Shown one piece after another: positions 16,562 through 23,948 of a stretch of 55,543 bases of DNA; position 1 is the stretch's first letter; the number at the start of each line of letters is the position of its first letter. The position numbers and the translations under genes were made by a program. This stretch comes from JAMXLO01 sp041487355 (GTDB lineage: Bacteria; Pseudomonadota; Alphaproteobacteria; Acetobacterales; Acetobacteraceae), in assembly GCA_041487355.1 (NCBI GenBank), contig JBGPND010000011.1, forward strand, positions 1-55,543, written 5' to 3'. Below the pieces are notes generated by a model. It saw only the letters and a program-made list of their open reading frames with translations. It was not told where the DNA came from and did no database searches.

Positions 16562-16584
16562 CCCCCTCCCGCAAGGGGAGGGGG
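16562..16584. repeat. Short palindrome, family D-like, between convergent genes
   Basis: CCCCCTCCC (16562-16570) pairs with GGGAGGGGG (16576-16584) across a 5-base loop. It lies in the 53-base gap between the AtuA-like gene and the convergent binding-protein gene and may act as a two-way terminator, although no T-run follows on either strand. Confidence 0.6.
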
Positions 16585-16600
16585 AGTTTCGGTAGGCAGC

Positions 16601-17770
16601 TCAGTAGCCAACCGGCGTCGCGCTGACCGGCACCCAATGGCCGCTCTTCACCACGCAGAGGAACGATTCGTTCGAGCCCTGGTGTTTGGTCGGGCCGAAA
16701 CCCATCGCGGGCGAACCGAAGATGTCATGCCAGTCCTTGACGCTTTCCATGCCGGAGACGAAACTGTCCGTCGTCAGGTCCTTGCCCGCCTTCTGCAACG
16801 CCAGCACCACGAGCTGCCCCGCGGTGTAGCCGAGCTGAGCCGCGAAGTTCGGCTCCTTGCCGAACAGCTTCTTGTACTTCTCGGCAAACTCCTTCACCGC
16901 CGGTTTCGGATCGCTGGCGGCGACGAACAGGACCGGCGTCATCGAATAGAAGCCTTCCGTCACGCCACCCGGCACTTCGGCGACCGCCTCGTCGTAGCTC
17001 GCCGCCTGGCCGAGCATCTCTACCTGCCAGCCGATCTTGCGGACGGCAGAGACGATCTGGATGGTGTCGCGGGTGATGGTGCCGAGCAGGATCAGGTCGC
17101 AATTGGCATCGCGCAGTCGGGCCACCGAGGCGCTGAAGTCGGTATCCGTCGGCTTGTGCAGCGTCTCCGCCACCAGCTTCAGGTTCATCGCAGCGAGCTG
17201 GTCCCTGGCGCCCCCCATCACGTCACGGCCGAAATCGGTGTCCTGCGACATCGCGCAGATCGCCTTGTTGTGATGCTGCTCGACGAACAGCTTCACGCCG
17301 GACCGCATCTGGTCATAGTACGAGGCGGCGAGGCCGAACTTCAGGTGATGCAGCGGCTCGTACATCGAGCGGGCCGAGGTCAGCGGGAACACGTTCGGCA
17401 CGCCCTTGGCGAGCTGGTCCGGCATCGTCGCGTTGTTCATCGGCGTGCCGCCGTTGGCGACCATCATGAACACGCCGTCGCGATTGATCAGCTTGTTGGC
17501 CGCCTGCACCGAGCGCGGAATCTGGTACTGGTTGTCCTCCACGATGTATTTGATCTTGCGGCCGTTGATGCCGCCTTCGGCATTGGCCTCATCGAACACC
17601 ATACGCCAGGAGTTGGTGTTGTTGACGCCCCACATCGCCGTCACGCCGGACAGGTCGGTGTAGGTGCCGATGACAATTTCATTGGCGGTCACGCCACGCA
17701 CGCTGTCCGCCGCCATGGCGGGACCGATGAACGCGGTGGCGAGTGCCACTGCCAGGAGTCTGCTACCCAT
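16601..17770 (-). CDS. ABC transporter substrate-binding protein, branched-chain amino acid type
   Basis: 389 residues. Residues 1-20 form a signal peptide (cleavage after AMA), so the protein is periplasmic. The rest is a Peripla_BP_6-type (LivJ/LivK-like) fold: EIVIGTYTDLSG, the VEDNQYQIPRSVQAANKLI segment, and a DFGRD block. It should deliver the ligand to the LivHMGF transporter encoded upstream on the same strand. Because acyl-CoA genes share the operon, the ligand is more likely a carboxylic acid than an amino acid; this is inference. It is the last gene of the operon, 15 bases after the AMP-binding gene. Confidence 0.9.
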   Translation of the reverse strand: MGSRLLAVALATAFIGPAMAADSVRGVTANEIVIGTYTDLSGVTAMWGVNNTNSWRMVFDEANAEGGINGRKIKYIVEDNQYQIPRSVQAANKLINRDGVFMMVANGGTPMNNATMPDQLAKGVPNVFPLTSARSMYEPLHHLKFGLAASYYDQMRSGVKLFVEQHHNKAICAMSQDTDFGRDVMGGARDQLAAMNLKLVAETLHKPTDTDFSASVARLRDANCDLILLGTITRDTIQIVSAVRKIGWQVEMLGQAASYDEAVAEVPGGVTEGFYSMTPVLFVAASDPKPAVKEFAEKYKKLFGKEPNFAAQLGYTAGQLVVLALQKAGKDLTTDSFVSGMESVKDWHDIFGSPAMGFGPTKHQGSNESFLCVVKSGHWVPVSATPVGY

Positions 17771-17785
17771 GTGCCGTTCCTTCCC

Positions 17786-18961
17786 TCAAGTGCCGTACGC
17801 TTCTTCCATCAGGGCGCGGTAGCGCGCGTCCACGGCGATGCCCCGCGTCGCCTGGCCGTCGATCTGTTGGATGGTGATGCCGAGCGCCACAGCCCATCGT
17901 TCGATTTCCGGTGGCATGGACGCGGCACCGATATAGGCGCACCGCAACCGGCTCAGCCCGAGTTCCCGCCGCACCGCGCGCAGCACGCAGAGGCGCGCCA
18001 GTGCCGCCTGCAGCCCGCCACGCTGTCCCGCCGCGATCGCGCAGCGATACAGCAGCCGTTGCAGGCGCGTAGCAACGGCGGCGGCGCTTGTCGCGCGCGC
18101 ATGCAGCCGCTCCCAGACCTGCGGATCGGTTCCCAGTATCGTGGGCTGCACCTCCTGCAGGTTCTCCATCACGGTGTCTGGGTTCTCCAGGTAGTTGCTG
18201 ACCGCGCGCGCATCGAGCGCCAGATAGAGTCCGAACACGCGCTCCATCACATGGCACATCGGCAGCAGCGCCAGACGTTCGTCGCCTGCCTGTGGTACCA
18301 ACAGCGAGCGCGCGTTGGCGATCACGTGCAGCGCATCGCCATGCGTCAGCATCCTCCCCTTGCCTGCCATGCCACCGTGAGGGAACAGGAGAACCGCAGG
18401 CTGCTCGGCGGTGATGGCGGCGATTCCCGCCTGCCAGTCACCGTCATGCGCGCTGTCAAATTCGACGCCGCGACCTACAAAGGCCTGGAAGCTCTCGCAC
18501 ATCGGATCGGCGAAGTCGCGCAAACCCTTCATGTCGAAGATGACGATGCGCTGCAGTGTTGGGCAGCGTTCGCGCACCAGCAGCACCTTGTCGAGTTGTT
18601 CCTCGTTCTCGACGAACAGCACGCGGCAGCCCGCCCGATGCAGCGCCTCACCGAGTTGCTCCGCTTCCTCCGCCGGATGGATGCCGCCGCTCACGCCACC
18701 CGCGCCGAGGATCCCGAGATCGACATACACCCATTCCGGACGCGTCTCGGCCAGCACGCACGCAATATCGCCGGGCCGGAAGCCGATCGCCTTCAGCCCC
18801 ATGCCGACTTCGCGCATCCGCGCGCCGAGTTCCGACCAGGTCACCGCCTTCCAGATGCCATGGTCCTTCTTGCGCAGAATGGTTTCCCCGCCATGCGCGG
18901 CAATCCGGCCGGAGGCCAACGCGGGAATGGTGTCAGCGTTTGCGTCCGGGTTCAGTGCCAC
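17786..18961 (-). CDS. Truncated AMP-binding (acyl-CoA synthetase-like) protein
   Basis: 391 residues resembling only the N-terminal part of long-chain acyl-CoA synthetases, which run to about 600 residues. The first motif, normally YTSGTTGxPKG, reads LLFPHGGMAGKGRMLTH (191-207) and has lost the Ser/Thr-rich loop. The protein ends soon after IGAASMPPEIERW, where the YGLTE motif should come but IQQIDGQATRG is found, and the ATP/acyl-adenylate C-domain is missing. It is therefore probably not an active ligase, though the frame is open. The GTG start at 18961 overlaps the livF stop and has GAGGAAG 5 bases upstream, which argues that it is still translated. Confidence 0.75.
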   Translation of the reverse strand: MALNPDANADTIPALASGRIAAHGGETILRKKDHGIWKAVTWSELGARMREVGMGLKAIGFRPGDIACVLAETRPEWVYVDLGILGAGGVSGGIHPAEEAEQLGEALHRAGCRVLFVENEEQLDKVLLVRERCPTLQRIVIFDMKGLRDFADPMCESFQAFVGRGVEFDSAHDGDWQAGIAAITAEQPAVLLFPHGGMAGKGRMLTHGDALHVIANARSLLVPQAGDERLALLPMCHVMERVFGLYLALDARAVSNYLENPDTVMENLQEVQPTILGTDPQVWERLHARATSAAAVATRLQRLLYRCAIAAGQRGGLQAALARLCVLRAVRRELGLSRLRCAYIGAASMPPEIERWAVALGITIQQIDGQATRGIAVDARYRALMEEAYGT

Positions 18962-19731
18962 AGCCGCTTCCTCTTCCAGCGCCGCTGGCCGCGGATGCCG
19001 GTTTCCTTCTGGCCGAGGTAGAATTCCTTGATCGCGTCGGTCTGCATCAGCTTCGCGCATTCGTCAGCCAGCACGATGCGCCCGACTTCCAGGACATAGC
19101 CGAACTCGGCCGTCTGCAACGCCATATGTGCGTTCTGTTCCACCAGCAGGATGGCGACGCCCTGCTCTTCGTTGATGCGGCGGATGATGCGGAAGATCTG
19201 GGTGACGAGGAGCGGTGACAGGCCGAGCGAGGGTTCGTCGAGCAGCAACAGTTTCGGTCGTCCCATCAGCGCGCGGCTGATTGAGAGCATCTGCTGCTCG
19301 CCGCCCGACAGCAGGCCGGCGCGTTGGCTGGAGCGCTCCTTCAGCACGGGGAAGTAGGTGTAGCAGAGCTCGAGGTCGCGATGCACAGCGTCCTTGTCGT
19401 GGCGCGAATACGCACCCATCAGCAGGTTCTCGTACACCGTCAGGAACGGGAACACCTCGCGGCCTTCAGGCACATGGCAGATGCCAAGCCGCATCACGCG
19501 GTCGGGCGGCAGATGGGCGATGTCGCGGTTCTCGAAGCGCACCTGGCCACGTTCGGGATCCAGCACGCCGGATATCGTGCGCAGCACCGTGGTCTTGCCG
19601 GCACCATTGGCGCCAAGCACGGTGACGATCTGGCCCGGTGCCACCTGCAGGCTGACGCCACGGATCGCCTGGATCGGACCGTAGAAGGTCTCGATGCCGG
19701 TGACGTTGAGCAGAGGCGCCGAAGAGCTCAT
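18952..19731 (-). CDS. livF: Branched-chain-type ABC transporter ATP-binding protein LivF
   Basis: 259 residues; one of the two cytoplasmic ATPases of a LivFGHM-type importer. Walker A is GANGAGKTT (40-48), the ABC signature LSGGEQQ (141-147) and Walker B LLLLDEPS (161-168). The PEGREVFPFLTVYENL segment is typical of LivF as against LivG. Its last codons overlap the start of the AMP-binding gene, and a family B repeat separates it from livG upstream. Confidence 0.93.
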   Translation of the reverse strand: MSSSAPLLNVTGIETFYGPIQAIRGVSLQVAPGQIVTVLGANGAGKTTVLRTISGVLDPERGQVRFENRDIAHLPPDRVMRLGICHVPEGREVFPFLTVYENLLMGAYSRHDKDAVHRDLELCYTYFPVLKERSSQRAGLLSGGEQQMLSISRALMGRPKLLLLDEPSLGLSPLLVTQIFRIIRRINEEQGVAILLVEQNAHMALQTAEFGYVLEVGRIVLADECAKLMQTDAIKEFYLGQKETGIRGQRRWKRKRLWH

Positions 19732-19753
19732 CCCGGCAGCCTCCGTTCCCCGC

Positions 19754-19828
19754 CGTCATGGCCGGGCTTGACCCGGCCATCTTCGCGCCGACGGTGGGTA
19801 GATGGCCGGGTCAAGCCCGGCCATGACG
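19754..19828. repeat. Palindromic repeat, family B (copy 2), inside the liv operon
   Basis: Perfect 27-bp arms at 19754-19780 and 19802-19828 (CGTCATGGCCGGGCTTGACC at the outer end); each arm is itself internally palindromic. It fills the livG-livF gap, so the operon mRNA must carry it. Confidence 0.9.
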
Positions 19829-19840
19829 GATACAGAACAG

Positions 19841-20605
19841 TCATGCGTCGCCTCCGATGTAGGCGCGAACTACCTCCGGATGGTTCTGCACTTCCTCAGG
19901 CGTGCCGAGCGCGATGACCTTGCCGTAGTTCAAGGCCATCACCCGGTCGGACACCATGCGCACAAGGTTCATGTCGTGCTCGACCATGATCACGGTGATG
20001 CCGAGGTCCTTCTTGATGTCCTCGATCCAGAACCCCATGCCCTCGGTCTCCTCGACATTGAGGCCGGAGGAAGGTTCGTCCAACAGCAGCAGTTTCGGCT
20101 CGATGCAGAGCGCGCGCCCCAGTTCGACCACCTTGCGCACGCCATAGGGCAGGTTGGCGATCAGCGTGTCGCGATAGCGCTCCAGGCCGAGAAAGGCGAT
20201 CACTTCCTCCACCTTCTCGCGATGCTTCAGCTCCTCGCGCCGCACCGCGGGCAGGAAGGCAAGCTGTGCGAAGACGCCAACCATCGAATGGCAATGGCGT
20301 CCGATCAGCAGGTTCTGCAACAGCGTGGCATTGGCGAACAGCTCGATATTCTGGAACGTGCGAGCGATCCCCAGGCCGGCGATGCGATACGCCGGAATTT
20401 CGGTGATGTCTTGGTCCTCAAAGAACAGCCTTCCAGCGCTGGGCTGATAGATGCGGCTGATCAGGTTGAATATCGTCGTCTTGCCGGCGCCGTTCGGGCC
20501 GATGATGGAGAACACCTCGCCTTGGTTCACCTCAAAGCTGACCGCGTCGACCGCACGGATGCCGCCGAAGCGTATGGCGATATCGGCGGCCTTGAAGAGG
20601 CTCAT
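19841..20605 (-). CDS. livG: Branched-chain-type ABC transporter ATP-binding protein LivG
   Basis: 254 residues, the partner ATPase of LivF. Walker A is GPNGAGKTT (36-44), with GLGIARTFQNIELF as expected for LivG. The signature region reads LPYGVRKVVELGRAL, the relaxed form usual in this subfamily rather than LSGGQ, and is followed by LLLLDEPSSGLN. The start overlaps the end of livM by 4 bases. It couples ATP hydrolysis to uptake through LivH/LivM in the inner membrane. Confidence 0.93.
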   Translation of the reverse strand: MSLFKAADIAIRFGGIRAVDAVSFEVNQGEVFSIIGPNGAGKTTIFNLISRIYQPSAGRLFFEDQDITEIPAYRIAGLGIARTFQNIELFANATLLQNLLIGRHCHSMVGVFAQLAFLPAVRREELKHREKVEEVIAFLGLERYRDTLIANLPYGVRKVVELGRALCIEPKLLLLDEPSSGLNVEETEGMGFWIEDIKKDLGITVIMVEHDMNLVRMVSDRVMALNYGKVIALGTPEEVQNHPEVVRAYIGGDA

Positions 20606-21678
20606 CGCAGCCGCTCCGAGCGCGCGTAGGATTTCTGCCGGCGGAACCCGGTGCGGCGTTTCAGCGGGTAGGCCTGGAACCAATGCTTGATCTTCATCCA
20701 GCGGCCGTAGATGCCGCCGGGCTCGAACAGGATTACGATCACCAGCACGAGGCCGAACAGCGACGGCTCCAGGCCCGGCAAGCGGCCGATGCCGAACGGC
20801 AAGTCGTCGCGCATGATGGCGATCGCCTGCGGCAGCAGCCTGACGAAGATCGCGCCGAGGACTGCACCGTGCAGCGACCCGAGGCCACCCACGAACACGA
20901 TGGTGACGAACTGCACCGACAGCAACACGTCGAACGCGTCGGGCGCGAGGAAGCGCACGTAATGCGCGAACAGCGCGCCGGCGAGGCCGGTCATGCCGGC
21001 GCTGATGGCGAAGGCGAAGGTCTTGTACCGCGCGAGATGGATCCCCATGCTCTGCGCGGATACTTCGCTGTCGCGGATCGCCACCATGGCGCGGCCGAGC
21101 GGCGTGCGCAGCAGGTTGGCGGAAAGCCACAGCACGAACACCAGGACGGCGAGCGAGAGGTAGTAGATGCCGTTGGCACCTTCGATCGGTATGCCGAAGA
21201 TGTACGGCGTCGGCACGGCGAAGCCGTCGAAGCCGCCGGTGACCGCCTCCCATTTCTGAAACACGGTGCCGACGATGCTGCCGAATGCCAAAGTGGCGAT
21301 GGCCAGATAGAGCCCGCTCATGCGCAATGTCGGCAGGCCGATCGCCGCGCCGAACAGCGCGGTGAACAGGCCGGAGACCGGCAGGGTGATCAGGAACGGC
21401 ACGCCCTGGGCGAGCAGCACGGAATTCGTGTAGGCGCCGATGCCGAGGAACGCCGCGTGGCCGAGGCTGATCAGGCCGGTATAGCCGGCCAGCAGCATCA
21501 ACCCGACGCCGGCGATGGCGAAGATGAACACGCCGCCCAGCTCGCCCACGTAGAACTCGCCCATCATGCGCGGTATCAGCAGCAGCACGATGATCAGCAG
21601 ACCGTACCAGAACAGGTCGCCGCGGTGGCGCCACAGCGTCGTGTCCTGGCGATAGTCGGTCTTGAACAGATAGCGCAT
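20602..21678 (-). CDS. livM: Branched-chain-type ABC transporter permease LivM
   Basis: 358 residues with about nine membrane helices and the permease block GYTGLISLGHAAFLGIGAY typical of LivM. It forms the membrane channel with LivH. The C-terminus has a positively charged cytoplasmic tail (WMKIKHWFQAYPLKRRTGFRRQ). It overlaps livG by 4 bases and follows livH after 3 bases, so these genes are tightly coupled. Confidence 0.93.
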   Translation of the reverse strand: MRYLFKTDYRQDTTLWRHRGDLFWYGLLIIVLLLIPRMMGEFYVGELGGVFIFAIAGVGLMLLAGYTGLISLGHAAFLGIGAYTNSVLLAQGVPFLITLPVSGLFTALFGAAIGLPTLRMSGLYLAIATLAFGSIVGTVFQKWEAVTGGFDGFAVPTPYIFGIPIEGANGIYYLSLAVLVFVLWLSANLLRTPLGRAMVAIRDSEVSAQSMGIHLARYKTFAFAISAGMTGLAGALFAHYVRFLAPDAFDVLLSVQFVTIVFVGGLGSLHGAVLGAIFVRLLPQAIAIMRDDLPFGIGRLPGLEPSLFGLVLVIVILFEPGGIYGRWMKIKHWFQAYPLKRRTGFRRQKSYARSERLR

Positions 21679-21681
21679 GCG

Positions 21682-22563
21682 TCAGACCCGCTTTCCCATG
21701 CCCTCAGCGAACAGGCCCTGAGGTCGCAGGATCAGGGTGGCGAGCAGCACGACGTTTGAGGTGACCTCCTGGAAGCCAGCGGGCAGGAAGTAGCCGGCGA
21801 GCTGCTCGACGATGCCGATGAGGACGCCGCCGATCAGCGCGCCGGGGATGCTGCCGAACCCGCCGAGCACCGCGGCGGCGAAGGCCTTGATGCCTAGGAA
21901 GCCCATGTTCACGTCGATCATCGACACCGGCGACAGCAGGATGCCCGCCACCGCCGCAACGCCGGCGCTGATCGCCCAGATCAGCGAGAACACCGTGCGG
22001 ACCGGGATGCCCATGTAGTAGGCGGCAAGCTGGTTCTGCGACGAGGCCTGCATGGCGATGCCAAGCCGCGTGCGGCTGAAGAAGACATACAGCACGCCGC
22101 ACAACAGTACCGTGCCGACGATGATGGACACGTTGTCCTGGCCTAGCACGAGGCCGCCCAGGTTGATCGTCTTGTTGGTGAACGGCGTCTCGAAGCCGAC
22201 CGAATCGTAGCCCCAGGTGATGCCGGCATACGCGCGGAAGATAAAGCCCAGGCCGAGTGTCAACATCACCACGGCGAATTGCGGCTGGCCGATCACCCGG
22301 CGCAGGATGACCGCATCGAGCGCGAAGCCGAAGGCGGCGATCACCATGATGGCAATTAGCGCGCCCACCCAGTAGTTGAGACCGAAATGGGCGATCAGGC
22401 TGAATGCCACGAAGCCGCCCAGCATCATGATGTCGCCCTGGGCGAAGTTGACCATCTCGGTCGCCTTGTAGATCAGGACGAAACCGAGCGCGATCAGCCC
22501 GTAGATACAGCCGGCGGCTGCTCCATTGATGACAAGCTGCAGCAGGCGTGCAGCATCCTCCAC
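21682..22563 (-). CDS. livH: Branched-chain-type ABC transporter permease LivH
   Basis: 293 residues, hydrophobic throughout with about eight membrane helices. NGAAAGCIYGLIALGFVLIY and NFAQGDIMMLGGFVA are the family blocks near the N-terminus, and GIKAFAAAVLGGFGSIPGAL is the conserved cytoplasmic loop that meets the ATPase. It is the first transporter gene of the operon; a family A repeat separates it from the acyl-CoA dehydrogenase gene upstream. Confidence 0.93.
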   Translation of the reverse strand: MEDAARLLQLVINGAAAGCIYGLIALGFVLIYKATEMVNFAQGDIMMLGGFVAFSLIAHFGLNYWVGALIAIMVIAAFGFALDAVILRRVIGQPQFAVVMLTLGLGFIFRAYAGITWGYDSVGFETPFTNKTINLGGLVLGQDNVSIIVGTVLLCGVLYVFFSRTRLGIAMQASSQNQLAAYYMGIPVRTVFSLIWAISAGVAAVAGILLSPVSMIDVNMGFLGIKAFAAAVLGGFGSIPGALIGGVLIGIVEQLAGYFLPAGFQEVTSNVVLLATLILRPQGLFAEGMGKRV

Positions 22564-22667
22564 CTTCGGCGGCCTCCCTAGGCGGGGCCGACTTCGTGGC
22601 GCCCCGGCACTTAATTTCTACCGCGACGATATGCCGGGGATTCAGACAACGTCAATGCGCCCCCACT

Positions 22668-22759
22668 GTCATTGCGAGGAGCGCAAGCGACGCGGCAATC
22701 TCGTGGTCGGTGCGCACTGACCACGAGATTGCCGCGTCGCTTGCGCTCCTCGCAATGAC
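22668..22759. repeat. Palindromic MITE-like repeat, family A (copy 2), inside the operon
   Basis: Perfect 41-bp arms at 22668-22708 and 22719-22759 with a 10-base loop, the most regular copy in the window. It sits 7 bases after the acyl-CoA dehydrogenase stop and about 100 bases before livH. Confidence 0.92.
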
Positions 22760-22765
22760 CGGCTC

Positions 22766-23935
22766 TTACCCCGGCAGCTCCAGCACGTTCTTCGCCAGGA
22801 TGTTGCGCTGGATCTCGTTCGAGCCGGCGTAGATGGTGGATGGGCGCGACTGGATGAACAGACCCGCGGGGTTCAGCTCGCGGTTGCCGTCCAGTGGGCC
22901 GAACTGCCCGCCATGCTCGGCGGCGATCTCCAGCATGGTCTCGGTGATGCGCTGGAACAACTCGGTCTGGTGCACCTTCAGCATCGACACGTCCGGACCG
23001 AGTGCCTCGCCGCGGTACACTTTCGCGACAAACTCGCTGTACAGCGCCTTGTGGTCCTCGAGATCGAGGCGGAGCCGCGTGTAGCGGTCCTGGAACCACT
23101 CCTCCTCCCAGACGCCCATGCGGTCCGCAAGCAGGCGCAGGCGCGTCAGCGCGTAGGAGGACTGGCGTGGCGATCCGCTGCCGATGCGCTCGAACCCCAG
23201 CAGGTTCTTCGCCATCGTCCAACCTTTATTGATCTGGCCGACCAGATTGTCCTTCGGCACGCGGACGTTGTCGAAGAACGTTTCGCAGAACTCGTCTTCC
23301 ATATCGAGGTTGGTGATCGGCCGGACGGTGATGCCGGGGCTGTCCATCGGCACCAGCAGGAAGCTGATGCCTTCCTGCTTCTTCGCCTGCTTGTCGGTGC
23401 GCACCAGCAGGAAGATCCAGTTGGCATCCATCGCCAGCGAGGTCCAGATCTTCTGGCCGTTCACCACCCAATGGTCGCCGTCCAGCACGGCCTCGGTACG
23501 CAGGCTGGCTAGGTCGGAGCCGGCGTTCGGTTCGGAATAGCCCTGGCACCAGATGTGCTCGCCGCTGAGAATCTTCGGCAGATAGTGCCCCTGCTGCTCC
23601 TCTGAGCCATAACGGATCAGCAACGGACCCAGCATCGTCACGCCCATGTCGTTGATCCGGGCGCAGCCGTGCCGCTCTTTCTCCTCAAGCATGATGAGCT
23701 GCTTGCCGGGCGAGAGACCCATGCCGCCGAATTCCTTCGGCCAGCCGGGGCAGAGCCAGCGTTGCTGCGATAGTTTCTGGTACCAGACCTTGGTCTCCTT
23801 GTAGTGTAGCCGCTTCGGCGGATCGCGGATCTCCGGCGGGTAGTTCGCCTCGATCCAGCGCCGCACGAGCATGCGGAAGTCGTCATCGGGAAGCTGGTTC
23901 ACGTCTTCAGGCGCGGCTGCGGTGACTGCGGTCAT
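22766..23935 (-). CDS. Acyl-CoA dehydrogenase family protein
   Basis: 389 residues, the usual size for FAD-dependent acyl-CoA dehydrogenases, which insert a 2,3 double bond into an acyl-CoA and pass electrons to ETF. Typical blocks are WCQGYSEPNAGSDLASL (substrate/FAD site), WVVNGQKIWTS, and a C-terminal RPSTIYAGSNEIQRNILAKN. The WPKEFGG motif in the N-terminal domain suggests the branched or dicarboxylic-type subgroup rather than the straight-chain FadE type. It lies 13 bases after the fadB-like gene, in the same operon as the transporter. The chain specificity is not readable from sequence. Confidence 0.92.
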   Translation of the reverse strand: MTAVTAAAPEDVNQLPDDDFRMLVRRWIEANYPPEIRDPPKRLHYKETKVWYQKLSQQRWLCPGWPKEFGGMGLSPGKQLIMLEEKERHGCARINDMGVTMLGPLLIRYGSEEQQGHYLPKILSGEHIWCQGYSEPNAGSDLASLRTEAVLDGDHWVVNGQKIWTSLAMDANWIFLLVRTDKQAKKQEGISFLLVPMDSPGITVRPITNLDMEDEFCETFFDNVRVPKDNLVGQINKGWTMAKNLLGFERIGSGSPRQSSYALTRLRLLADRMGVWEEEWFQDRYTRLRLDLEDHKALYSEFVAKVYRGEALGPDVSMLKVHQTELFQRITETMLEIAAEHGGQFGPLDGNRELNPAGLFIQSRPSTIYAGSNEIQRNILAKNVLELPG

Positions 23936-23948
23936 GACTGGTTCCCCC

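Noticed and set aside
16322..19021. An 899-codon open frame on the plus strand opposite the binding-protein and AMP-binding genes
   Set aside because: It is antisense to genes with clear motifs and overlaps the AtuA-like gene; its composition is that of a shadow frame.
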